Assembly: GCA_963931255.1 (NCBI GenBank)
Contig: OZ006972.1
Location: 1,488,001 to 1,552,000, forward strand
Source of the DNA: CALUVN01 sp944323595
GTDB lineage: Bacteria > Cyanobacteriota > Vampirovibrionia > Gastranaerophilales > Gastranaerophilaceae
Reading direction: 5' to 3'
Length of the DNA stretch: 64,000 nt
The position numbers and the translations under genes were made by a program. The notes beneath the pieces are model-generated. The model did not search any database and was not told the DNA's origin. It worked only from the letters and a program-made list of their open reading frames with translations. Numbering within the stretch: the stretch's first letter is position 1; every line of letters begins with the position of its first letter. Of the stretch, positions 1 to 6,619 are shown one piece after another.

Positions 1-1
1 C

Positions 2-529
2 GTATTCTCTATCACAGGTCGTGGTACAGTTGCTACAGGTAGAGTAGAACGTGGTATTGTTAAAGTTGGTGATGAAGTTGAATTAGTTGGTTTAGGCGAA
101 ACTAAGAAAACTACAGTTACCGGTGTTGAAATGTTCAGAAAATCTCTTGACCAAGGTCAAGCAGGTGATAACATTGGTGCTTTGCTCCGTGGTATTGATA
201 AAACTGAAATCCAACGCGGTCAAGTTCTTGCTAAACCTGGTTCAATCCACCCGCACACTAAATTCACAGCTAACGTTTACGTATTGACTAAAGAAGAAGG
301 CGGACGTCACACTCCATTCTTCCCTGGATACAGACCTCAGTTCTACATCCGTACAACTGACGTAACCGGTTCAATTAAATTTGACGGTCAAATGGTTATG
401 CCTGGTGACAACGTAGTTATGGAAGTTGAACTTATCGCTCCTGTAGCTATTGAAGAAGGTATGAGATTCGCTATTCGTGAAGGCGGACGTACTGTTGGTG
501 CCGGTGTTGTTGATAAAATTATTGAATAA
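2..529 (+). CDS. tuf: Elongation factor Tu, C-terminal part (5' end outside window)
   Basis: The visible 175 codons cover domains 2 and 3 of EF-Tu, the GTPase that delivers aminoacyl-tRNA to the ribosome. Domain 2 opens with VFSITGRGTVATGRVERG and domain 3 carries HTKFTANVYVL and GGRHTPFFPGYRPQFY, all nearly invariant in bacterial EF-Tu. The usual length is about 395-400 residues, so the GTPase domain lies upstream of the window. The open frame continues to the left edge without a stop. Codon choice looks more constrained than in neighbouring genes, as expected for high expression. A strong intrinsic terminator follows 25 bases after the stop, so this is the end of its transcription unit. Confidence 0.98.
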   Translation, partial: VFSITGRGTVATGRVERGIVKVGDEVELVGLGETKKTTVTGVEMFRKSLDQGQAGDNIGALLRGIDKTEIQRGQVLAKPGSIHPHTKFTANVYVLTKEEGGRHTPFFPGYRPQFYIRTTDVTGSIKFDGQMVMPGDNVVMEVELIAPVAIEEGMRFAIREGGRTVGAGVVDKIIE

Positions 530-554
530 TTTTGTTAATAAACCTAAAACTTTA

Positions 555-587
555 AAAAGAGCTCTGGTTTTTCAGAGCTCTTTTTTC
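555..587 (+). terminator. Intrinsic terminator of tuf
   Basis: A perfect 12-bp stem (left arm 555-566, right arm 573-584) with a 6-base loop runs directly into a T tract. It lies just after the tuf stop. The A run on the left side would also let it work on the other strand. Confidence 0.95.
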
Positions 588-738
588 TGAAAAGAGTTTC
601 TACAAAAGCCGGCTTGTAAAAGTAATTATAGTCAATCAGTCAGTAAGAGAATAAGTTCGAAAATAAATCAGTCGTAGAAAAATTATCACAGAGCCTGATT
701 TAATAAAAGAATACATACACATTAGAACCTCACCCTCT

Positions 739-761
739 CCCTCTCCTTGAAAAGGAGAGGG
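739..761. repeat. Palindrome CCCTCTCCTT-GAA-AAGGAGAGGG
   Basis: A 10-bp perfect inverted repeat (739-748 with 752-761), preceded by a pyrimidine-rich stretch from about 728. It is GC-rich compared with its surroundings, like short dispersed intergenic palindromes in many genomes. No second copy is seen in this window. Confidence 0.6.
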
Positions 762-859
762 AACAGCGGTTTATATAAAAGCCGCCAATACAAAGATATT
801 AAAAACTTTTTGAATATCTAATACAGGCGACATTTTGAAAGTTGAGGAGTCCTATTGAT

Positions 860-892
860 GCAAACATAATGTTTGCCAAACATTATGTTTGC
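860..892. repeat. Two tandem palindromes GCAAACATWATGTTTGC
   Basis: Two copies lie back to back at 860-876 and 877-892. Each has arms of 7 to 8 bases around a single central A or T. The first copy with its left flank (852-877) matches 56452-56477 at all but one base over about 25 bases. The match is too long to be chance, so this is a dispersed element. Confidence 0.75.
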
Positions 893-904
893 TCTTGATA
901 CCGC

Positions 905-942
905 AAAGCCCGCTATTATCATAACGGGCTTCATATTTTTTT
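905..942 (+). terminator. Rightward intrinsic terminator with no gene before it
   Basis: A stem of 7 bp (AAGCCCG at 906-912 with 925-931), extendable past one mismatch, is followed by a T run at 936-942 on the + strand. The nearest upstream + strand gene is tuf, which has its own terminator. The gene to the right is on the other strand and would gain little from this orientation. It may end an unannotated small transcript. Confidence 0.6.
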
Positions 943-987
943 CTTTCCTACAAATTTTGTTACCTTTATACCGAGCAGCTGTAAATT

Positions 988-1155
988 CTATCCAAGTTTT
1001 TCCTTTAAAATATTCGCTGTCTGTTTGCTGCCAGCCGGCTTTTGTAAATATCTTGCAAGTGCCTTTGATACCATTTCACGACGTTTTGCATTTTCTTTTT
1101 CTATTGTTGCGAAGTATTCATCTATTGATGTCATAATGTAATCTGCTTTGTTCAT
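988..1155 (-). CDS. Small charged protein of unknown function, second gene after an RHH regulator
   Basis: This is a 55-residue, Lys/Glu/Ala-rich and probably helical protein. I recognise no family. The ATG at 1155 is preferred over a TTG 15 bases upstream because a GGGGAT stretch precedes it and the first residues then read MNKADYIMTSID. It lies 49 bases after the stop of the ribbon-helix-helix gene on the same strand, so the two are probably co-transcribed. The arrangement resembles a toxin-antitoxin or two-antitoxin remnant. No known toxin fold is visible, so no function is assigned. Confidence 0.55.
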   Translation of the reverse strand: MNKADYIMTSIDEYFATIEKENAKRREMVSKALARYLQKPAGSKQTANILKEKLG

Positions 1156-1204
1156 TTTCCCGATCCCCAATTATATAATTTTTATTTTCCCACGATTTTT
1201 GTTT

Positions 1205-1393
1205 TTATTCAAGTATTGCTTCAAGTATTTCCGCGTTTTTAAGTGCTTTTTGACTGTTGCGTATCTGATTTCTGTACATATAAGTTCTGAGTGCTTCCCG
1301 TATTAATTCAGATCTTGTGCGGTTTTCTTGTCCTGCTACTGCGTCGATTTCGTCTAAAAATCTTTCAGGCATTGATATTAGTACTCTTGCCAT
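1205..1393 (-). CDS. Ribbon-helix-helix (CopG/MetJ-type) DNA-binding protein
   Basis: At 62 residues the protein is the size of a stand-alone RHH domain. It starts with the beta strand ARVLISMPERFLDEIDAVA, followed by the two helices and the turn with RTRSELIREALRTYM, which is typical of CopG-like repressors and antitoxins. The domain dimerises and inserts the paired strands into the DNA major groove. An AAGGAG ribosome site lies 6 bases before the ATG. It is first in a likely two-gene unit with the 55-residue protein downstream, which it probably represses with itself. Whether the pair is a toxin-antitoxin module cannot be decided from sequence. Confidence 0.85.
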   Translation of the reverse strand: MARVLISMPERFLDEIDAVAGQENRTRSELIREALRTYMYRNQIRNSQKALKNAEILEAILE

Positions 1394-1536
1394 GGTGTTC
1401 TCCTTTTAATTTCCCTATTGATTTTTCCTCTTGTATATATATAAAGTATTTCCATACTGAAAAATTGCTTACATTGTATATATTTTTTACTAAATGTGTA
1501 ATATATCTTAACAATGTGTTTTGTCTGAGTGATTTG

Positions 1537-2247
1537 TTAATATTTTTGGACGTAATAATTGGGGTCTTGTTTCAGTTCGGCTTTAATTTGCTTTAGTTCT
1601 GGGTCTTCTATATTGTGGGTTAAAATCTTAGCAGTCTTTTCTCTTATTGTATATTCCTGAACGGATTTAGTCCGTCTGAGTATGGATTTTAGAGTGTTGA
1701 GGTCAAAGTTTTCATAGAATACATAAACGCATTCTAAACACCAGTATAGTTTAAAGAGTTGTTTGTTTACGGTGTATTTTCCGTCACGTTCGTTAAAGTT
1801 TTCTATTTTATCAAGGAGGTTAAAAATCATTCCTGTTAGTTTTGTACAAAAATAGGTTGTAAAATCAGTGTTATTTTTCAGGGATGATATAGCGGAAATT
1901 ACGTTTCTGCAAATGTTTGCGTTGATATCAACCACGGCATCAAGAAAGATGTCATAGTTTTTCAAGTTTTTGAAAAAGACTGCGGTTTGAGGATTATTCA
2001 TAAATTCGTCAAGTTTAATGGAGACGGCTTCTCGGATTTTTCCGTCCTGTCCTGTGAGGTTTGAGAGAAGAATGTCCGCGTCTTCAGCTGATTTGATGTC
2101 TGATAACTTCAGGGCTGCAATTTGCTTTTGAGGAATGTTGCCGTTTTGGAGCATTTGCATAAGCTCTTCATGTGTGAATTCTCGCTCGCACAATGCCAGC
2201 GCTTCATTAAAATTCTTTTCCAAAGTTTCATAATAACAACTATTCAA
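1537..2247 (-). CDS. HEAT-like alpha-helical repeat protein, function unknown
   Basis: A 236-residue soluble protein, almost entirely predicted helical, with no signal peptide or membrane segment. The middle (about 40-130) reads like degenerate HEAT repeats, with pairs of amphipathic helices such as IREAVSIKLDEFM and ANICRNVISAISSL. These usually form scaffolds for protein binding. The start is a TTG, chosen because GAGG lies 8 bases upstream and no ATG exists near the N terminus. The gene is monocistronic and diverges from the 57-residue ORF at 2361. No catalytic motif is seen. Confidence 0.65.
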   Translation of the reverse strand: MNSCYYETLEKNFNEALALCEREFTHEELMQMLQNGNIPQKQIAALKLSDIKSAEDADILLSNLTGQDGKIREAVSIKLDEFMNNPQTAVFFKNLKNYDIFLDAVVDINANICRNVISAISSLKNNTDFTTYFCTKLTGMIFNLLDKIENFNERDGKYTVNKQLFKLYWCLECVYVFYENFDLNTLKSILRRTKSVQEYTIREKTAKILTHNIEDPELKQIKAELKQDPNYYVQKY

Positions 2248-2360
2248 ATTTAAAACCTCAGTCTGTGTATATGATTAATATAACATAAAGTATGATGAAA
2301 TTTGCACATTGAGCTTATTTAATGTAGTATGTTGTTAAGTAAAACCAGTGTGAGGAAAAA

Positions 2361-2534
2361 ATGAACGATATTATCACATTTTTTAAAGAAATTTTTATGA
2401 TAAAGCAGGATGATAAAAAAGTAGGCTTAAGTCAGTTTAAAGAGCTTACGGAAACGGCAAAACCAAAAGCTAAAAAAACTTTCAAAAAATCCGAAAATAT
2501 AAAACTATCAGATTTGATGCGCGGAACTTATTAA
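2361..2534 (+). CDS. Small basic protein (57 residues), unknown
   Basis: An ATG with a good GAGG site 5 bases upstream opens a frame of 57 codons. The product begins MNDIITFFKEIFM, a short amphipathic helix, continues with a Lys-rich segment rich in AKPKAKK, and ends in SDLMRGTY. It resembles a short nucleic-acid-binding or membrane-surface peptide, but no family is recognised. Its stop overlaps the stop of cobO tail to tail: TTAA at 2531-2534 serves as both stops, a geometry also used by other real pairs in this window. That supports it as a real gene. Confidence 0.6.
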   Translation: MNDIITFFKEIFMIKQDDKKVGLSQFKELTETAKPKAKKTFKKSENIKLSDLMRGTY

Positions 2535-3109
2535 TATTCAATGCCTTTGCGTGCTGCTATTCCGGTATCCCAATAATGTTTTACGGGGTGAATTTCAGAG
2601 ACCAGATGCGCAATGTCTATAATTTCTGGTTTAGCGTTGCGGCCTGTTAGTACGATTTCCATATCTTCAGGTTTGTTTTTTAAAACCTCCAGAACTTCGT
2701 TTATGTCAATCAGACCCAAATCAATTGCTATATTGGCTTCGTCAAGAATTATAAGATTGTATTCGTCATTCAGGATTGCTTTTTTAGCGAGTTCCCAGCC
2801 TTTTTTAATTTCTTCGCTGTCGTGGCGTGTTTTGTTATTTGAGTAAACAATTCTGTCGAGTCCTGCCTGTACTATTGTCAGATTTTGGGCGATTTCCGGT
2901 GATAGATTACGGAATGAATTAAGTTCTCCATAGTCATCACCGCCTTTGGTAAACATTATAATCAGTACTTTCCAGCATCTGCCGAGTGCTCTCATTGCAA
3001 GCCCCAATGATGCGGTGGTTTTTCCTTTCCCGTTACCTGTATATACCTGAATGTATCCGTGTTTTGCCCAATTCGGGTTTATTAAATTGTTGTCGCATTT
3101 GTTTTCCAT
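2531..3109 (-). CDS. cobO: Cob(I)alamin adenosyltransferase, CobA/CobO/BtuR type
   Basis: This enzyme transfers the adenosyl group of ATP to reduced corrinoids, making adenosylcobalamin in the cytoplasm. The P-loop GNGKGKTT sits at residues 25-32 after YIQVYTG, as in the CobA/BtuR family. It is followed by the AMRALGRCWKV helix, the strand-Asp element NLIILDEANIA, TGRNAKPEIIDIA, and the C-terminal KHYWDTGIAARKGIEY. Length (192) is typical. No other cobalamin synthesis gene is nearby, so it may serve corrinoid salvage. Its start is 23 bases from the start of the divergent cyclo-ligase gene, so the two promoters must overlap the opposing coding regions. Confidence 0.95.
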   Translation of the reverse strand: MENKCDNNLINPNWAKHGYIQVYTGNGKGKTTASLGLAMRALGRCWKVLIIMFTKGGDDYGELNSFRNLSPEIAQNLTIVQAGLDRIVYSNNKTRHDSEEIKKGWELAKKAILNDEYNLIILDEANIAIDLGLIDINEVLEVLKNKPEDMEIVLTGRNAKPEIIDIAHLVSEIHPVKHYWDTGIAARKGIEY

Positions 3110-3126
3110 TGTATTTATTATATAGT
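3099..3126 (+). promoter_or_regulatory. Promoter giving a probably leaderless mRNA
   Basis: TTGTTT (3099-3104) is separated by 16 bases from TATAGT (3121-3126), and the ATG follows 6 bases later at 3133. Initiation at the normal distance would fall on or next to the ATG, and no Shine-Dalgarno sequence exists. The -35 element lies over the first codons of the divergent cobO gene. Confidence 0.5.
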
Positions 3127-3132
3127 AAAAAT

Positions 3133-3648
3133 ATGGATGACAAAACCGGCTTACGTATTAGATTTAAAAATTTGCGGAAGACTTTTGATTTAGGGCTTTT
3201 AAGTGAGTTACTCACAGAAAAAATAAGAAGCACGGAGGTTTATCAAAGAGCCTGCAATGTTATGATTTTTTATCCGACAAAATATGAAATAGATGTCAGA
3301 GGGCTTCTGGAAGATGCGGGAAAAACTTTTTATCTGCCGCGGGTAAATGGGGCTGAGTTGCAGGTATGTCCGTATTGTAAAGACGATTTACTTGAAAAAT
3401 CCGCTTATAATATAATGGAGCCGTGTAATAAGCCTGTTGATGCGAAAGTGCTGGATTTAATAATTGTTCCGGCTCTTGCTGTTGATAAGAAAAATTATCG
3501 TCTAGGCTACGGCGGCGGCTTTTATGACAGATTTCTTTCTAAAAATTTATCCGCCAAAACAATGGTTCCCGTTTCCGAAAAGCAGGTTGTTGAAACTTTA
3601 CCTGTTGAGGATTTTGACAGACCGGTTGATTTTGTGATAACCGTATAA
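3133..3648 (+). CDS. 5-formyltetrahydrofolate cyclo-ligase (MTHFS)
   Basis: The enzyme converts 5-formyl-THF to 5,10-methenyl-THF with ATP and feeds the one-carbon pool. The hallmark C-terminal motif LGYGGGFYDRFL is present. So are the N-terminal LRIRFKNLRK, the central FYPTKYEIDVRGLL and the strand DLIIVPALAVDKKNYRLG. The product is 171 residues, slightly short for the family (about 180-200). The frame stays open further upstream, but the ATG at 3133 gives the family N terminus. No ribosome site precedes it; a TATAGT box lies 6 bases away, which suggests leaderless translation. Confidence 0.93.
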   Translation: MDDKTGLRIRFKNLRKTFDLGLLSELLTEKIRSTEVYQRACNVMIFYPTKYEIDVRGLLEDAGKTFYLPRVNGAELQVCPYCKDDLLEKSAYNIMEPCNKPVDAKVLDLIIVPALAVDKKNYRLGYGGGFYDRFLSKNLSAKTMVPVSEKQVVETLPVEDFDRPVDFVITV

Positions 3649-3734
3649 CATGAAAAAGAGCCCATTGTTAAATGAGCCCTTAAATTGGTTAGTTAAGGAT
3701 AGGATGTTGGTTAAGTATTCTTGTCTAAAAACGA

Positions 3735-4253
3735 TTAAACGTATTTAGGAGCCCAGCTTTTTATACCGTTTTCTTCTGCCCGTTCTACACTTTGTAGTTC
3801 TTGTTCTAGCATTCTGATTTCAGTTTCAATGTGGGTCTTTTCTTTTTGAAGTTTCTTTTCCTGTTCGTTTAATGTTTGAGTTTCCATTTTACCAAGATAT
3901 TCCTTGGCTTGTTGATAAATACAGTTTTGAATCCAGTTTTGATATTGTGCTGCCTGAGCGGCATCTTTCATTTGTTGTGTTTGTGCCGCTATCATAGGCT
4001 GCATTTGCATCATTTGCTGCTGCGTCATCTGTATCGCAGCGTTGTGGGAAAATTGCGCAAACATCATCATCCTGCCAAGCATTGAACTGGGAGCGTGCAT
4101 CATATCACTCATAGATACGATGCCATCTCCAATGCTGTTTGAATAAGAAGTTAGATCTGATAATTTTGATACGACTTCATTCAGTTCATAGTTCTTAGCA
4201 TTTAGACGATGGATAATGTCAACTTTCCGTTTAACAAAAATTAGCAGTGACAT
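3735..4253 (-). CDS. Met/Gln-rich coiled-coil protein, lineage-specific
   Basis: A 172-residue protein with no signal peptide. The N-terminal helix LLIFVKRKVDIIHRLNAK leads to a Met/Gln-rich middle (about 75-100, with runs such as QMTQQQMMQMQPM). A coiled coil then spans about 125-160, with heptads in KKLQKEKTHIETEIRMLEQEL. It ends in NGIKSWAPKYV. Overall layout, the IET/LET coil and the ending recall the protein at 5167-5553 on the other side of clpP, so they may be distant paralogues. Function is unknown; size and coils would suit an exported or structural helper. Confidence 0.6.
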   Translation of the reverse strand: MSLLIFVKRKVDIIHRLNAKNYELNEVVSKLSDLTSYSNSIGDGIVSMSDMMHAPSSMLGRMMMFAQFSHNAAIQMTQQQMMQMQPMIAAQTQQMKDAAQAAQYQNWIQNCIYQQAKEYLGKMETQTLNEQEKKLQKEKTHIETEIRMLEQELQSVERAEENGIKSWAPKYV

Positions 4254-4316
4254 TGTACTTACTCCTACCTAAATTTAACTAACCATTGTAACCTTTTACT
4301 ACCTTTACATGTATAT

Positions 4317-4351
4317 AAAAACATGCAACCCCGCCGGAATTGCATGTTTTT
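4317..4351 (-). terminator. Terminator of clpP (usable in both directions)
   Basis: A 12-bp stem (4317-4328 with 4340-4351) has A residues on its left and T residues on its right. Read leftward it comes about 20 bases after the clpP stop, so it ends clpP before the next minus-strand gene. Confidence 0.85.
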
Positions 4352-4370
4352 GTCCAAATATTACGTTTTG

Positions 4371-4985
4371 TTAAGAATGACTTTTTTCTATAACTTTATC
4401 AATCAGTCCGTATTCCATTGCTTCTTTCGCTGAAAGATAGTAATCACGTTCTGTATCTTTTTTAATTTTATCCAGAGGCTGACCGCTGTTTTCTGCAAGA
4501 ATACCGTTTAGCATAGCTTTCATACGGAGGATTTCTTTTGCTTCAATTTCAATGTCTGTTGCCTGACCTTTTGCACCGCCAAGAGGCTGGTGAATCATAA
4601 TTCTTGCCCCCGGAAGCGCCATTCTTTTTCCTTTAGCGCCTGATGACAGAAGAAATGCGCCCATACTTGCGGCTTCACCAAGGCATATAGTTGATACATC
4701 AGCTTTAATCAGGTTCATAGTATCATAAATTGCCATACCTGCTGTGATTACACCGCCGGGGCTGTTGATGTACATCATAATGTCTTTTTCTGAATTTTCA
4801 CTGTCCAATAAGAGAAGCTGCGCAACTACAGAGTTTGCTACATCATCATCAATTTCTGTTCCGAGAAATATAATTCTTTCTCTCAATAGTCTTGAAAATA
4901 TATCAAAAGAGCGCTCTCCTCTGGAGGATGCTTCTATTACCGTCGGGACGTAACCCATTATTTTTAAATATGTTTCCTGATCCAT
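4371..4985 (-). CDS. clpP: ATP-dependent Clp protease proteolytic subunit
   Basis: ClpP is a serine peptidase whose two heptameric rings enclose the sites that degrade proteins fed by ClpX or ClpA/C. The catalytic triad is Ser107 in GEAASMGAFLL, His132 in MIHQPLGG and Asp181 in TERDYYLSAKEA. The 204-residue length and the N-terminal VIEASSRGERSFDIFSRLLRERIIFLG are standard. An AGGAGAG site precedes the ATG. clpX is not next to it, so the gene is monocistronic here. The strand changes at 5,000, leaving about 180 bases shared with the divergent gene at 5167. Confidence 0.98.
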   Translation of the reverse strand: MDQETYLKIMGYVPTVIEASSRGERSFDIFSRLLRERIIFLGTEIDDDVANSVVAQLLLLDSENSEKDIMMYINSPGGVITAGMAIYDTMNLIKADVSTICLGEAASMGAFLLSSGAKGKRMALPGARIMIHQPLGGAKGQATDIEIEAKEILRMKAMLNGILAENSGQPLDKIKKDTERDYYLSAKEAMEYGLIDKVIEKSHS

Positions 4986-5166
4986 AGTTCTCTCCTGTTT
5001 AACAGTTTATATTATAACATAAAGATTAATATCCTCCAATAATCTGTATATTATCTTATTGTAAAAATAATTGTAAACAAATGTAACAAATTAAGCCTTT
5101 ACTGAAATCGGGAAATGACAAAATCGTTTATATAAGTAAGAGAGTTAAAAAAAAGAGGACAGAGCG

Positions 5167-5553
5167 ATGGCAATATCAAATCTTCATGAAACATTGTTAC
5201 TTTACACAAAACAAAAATCTATGATTAACGACCAATTATCAGGCGTTATGCTTAATTTGATGTATGCAACGACTCAGACTGCTGACAGTCAAGCCAAATA
5301 CAATGAACAGGAACAGGCCTTGTATTATGAATATTATGGTACAGATAACTACGAATTAATGATAGAAGACCTTAAAAAAGAACACGAGTGGGAGCTGGCA
5401 ACTATCGAATCATGGGAAGCTGATTTAGAAGTCCAAAAGAACACACTGGAAACTAAGTTAAACACTATCTCCTCATACGAAAGCAGCTGGACAAAACTCC
5501 TGCAAACTAATATCAAGAACGACTTTTCATATGGAGGTGTATCACAAGGATAG
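5167..5553 (+). CDS. Helical coiled-coil protein, lineage-specific
   Basis: A 128-residue, acidic, wholly helical protein without signal peptide or membrane segment. Its N-terminal half is NLHETLLLYTKQKSMINDQL. A Tyr-rich hinge at about 50-60 (LYYEYYGTDNYEL) follows, then a coil over about 65-110 ending TNIKNDFSYGG. An AGAGGAC site 6 bases before the ATG supports the start. It is followed by a strong terminator, so it is a single-gene unit, probably well expressed. Layout and C-terminal NIK...Y signature resemble the protein at 3735-4253. No known family is recognised. Confidence 0.65.
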   Translation: MAISNLHETLLLYTKQKSMINDQLSGVMLNLMYATTQTADSQAKYNEQEQALYYEYYGTDNYELMIEDLKKEHEWELATIESWEADLEVQKNTLETKLNTISSYESSWTKLLQTNIKNDFSYGGVSQG

Positions 5554-5576
5554 ACAATTGAATAGTATTGATATTA

Positions 5577-5604
5577 AAAAAAGCGGCGATTTCGCCGCTT
5601 TTTT
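5577..5604 (+). terminator. Intrinsic terminator
   Basis: A 13-bp perfect stem (5577-5589 with 5592-5604) with a GCGGCG core, flanked by A and T runs. It ends the 5167 gene and lies only 16 bases before the next ATG, which rules out the longer upstream extension of that gene. Confidence 0.93.
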
Positions 5605-5620
5605 GTTGTATTATTTTATT

Positions 5621-6619
5621 ATGTTGAAAGACGGTTCAAGATTAGGCGCATTTATAGTTCCGACAGGTGTTGGAGCATCAATCGGCGGATATGCCGGTGA
5701 TGCGAGTGTATGGGCTCGAAAATTTTCAGAAATATCTAAACTTATTGTTAATCCTAATGTCGTTAATGCCGGCGGATTCTCCGGAATTAATGATAACATG
5801 CTTTATGTTGAGGGTTATTCTCTTGACAGCTTTCTTAAAGGTGAAATAAATTTGAAAGAATCTTATGGCAATAAAATAGGGATAGTTTTTGATAGCGCTA
5901 TTCCGCAGGATGTTTTGAATGTACATATAAATACGCTTAATGCTGTGAAAACCGTTTACGGCGTTAATGTTGTTGATTATAAGCAAACTGAGCGTGAGAT
6001 AGGTATAGAGTTTTTTATTGACGGGAACGGAATTTCAACCGGCTCTGTAAAAAATCCGGACACTATGCTTAATACAGCAAAAGAACTTCTTGCAGACGGG
6101 TGTAATGCAATTGCAATTGTTGGTATGTTCAATAATCCGGAAGAGGATAATATTGAGTATGCAAATGGTATAGGGGTGGATCCTGTAGGCGGTGTTGAAG
6201 CTATATTGTCCCATTATATTTCACGTGAATTAAGGGTGCCGTGCGCACATTCGCCTGCTTTTGATGACTTAAGCATTACAACTGATATTGTTAATCCCAA
6301 AGCTGCTTCTGAATATATTACGCCTACTTTCTTGCCATGTGTGCTTCTGGGGTTGAATAATGCACCTCTTTTAACTATTGATAAGGCTGATATATCCGTT
6401 CGAGAGCTTGATTTTCTTGTAATGCCTTATAATTCTTTGGGGTCTGTACCGGTAATAGAGGCTTTAAAACGTAATATCCCTGTTTTTGCCATCCGTGAAA
6501 ATTCTACGGAACTTGATGTTACAAATGAGAAACTGTTTAATTCTGACGGAATTATTGAATGTGAAACCTATCAGGAATGCTATAATTTGATTAATTCCGG
6601 CAATGTTTTGATGTCATAA
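5621..6619 (+). CDS. DUF3326 family protein, cyanobacterial type
   Basis: A 332-residue protein. The opening GAFIVPTGVGASIGGYAGDA is the signature I associate with DUF3326, a family of unknown function known mainly from Cyanobacteria and plants. Alternating hydrophobic strands and glycine loops (IAIVGMF, VDPVGGVEAILSHYI, LDFLVMPYNSLGSVPVIEA) suggest a Rossmann-like enzyme fold. The start at 5621 is chosen because a terminator occupies the frame just upstream. No ribosome site is present; TATTAT lies 6 bases before the ATG, so the mRNA may be leaderless. The 3' end overlaps murI by 40 bases tail to tail. Its presence supports a cyanobacterial-lineage host. Confidence 0.85.
   Translation: MLKDGSRLGAFIVPTGVGASIGGYAGDASVWARKFSEISKLIVNPNVVNAGGFSGINDNMLYVEGYSLDSFLKGEINLKESYGNKIGIVFDSAIPQDVLNVHINTLNAVKTVYGVNVVDYKQTEREIGIEFFIDGNGISTGSVKNPDTMLNTAKELLADGCNAIAIVGMFNNPEEDNIEYANGIGVDPVGGVEAILSHYISRELRVPCAHSPAFDDLSITTDIVNPKAASEYITPTFLPCVLLGLNNAPLLTIDKADISVRELDFLVMPYNSLGSVPVIEALKRNIPVFAIRENSTELDVTNEKLFNSDGIIECETYQECYNLINSGNVLMS

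Larger units (their letters stand above)
590..987. other. Gene-free stretch with several hairpins
   Basis: No convincing reading frame is seen here. The segment holds a series of inverted repeats: the 739-761 palindrome, a GC-capped hairpin at about 766-785 with one G-U pair, an AT-rich one at about 797-822, the tandem palindromes at 860-892, and a terminator-like hairpin at 905-942. This density could reflect a small RNA or the remains of short mobile elements. Confidence 0.6.

Noticed and set aside
1..600. Further str-operon genes (rpsJ, fusA) near tuf
   Set aside because: A terminator follows tuf and the next genes are unrelated and on the opposite strand.
873..1136. Rightward reading frame across the palindromes
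   Set aside because: It lies over the palindromes and the opposite strand of the small gene, has no ribosome site, and its product is hydrophobic antisense sequence.
3649..3690. Two GAGCCC stretches after the cyclo-ligase looked like a terminator hairpin
   Set aside because: They are direct, not inverted, repeats and cannot form the stem.
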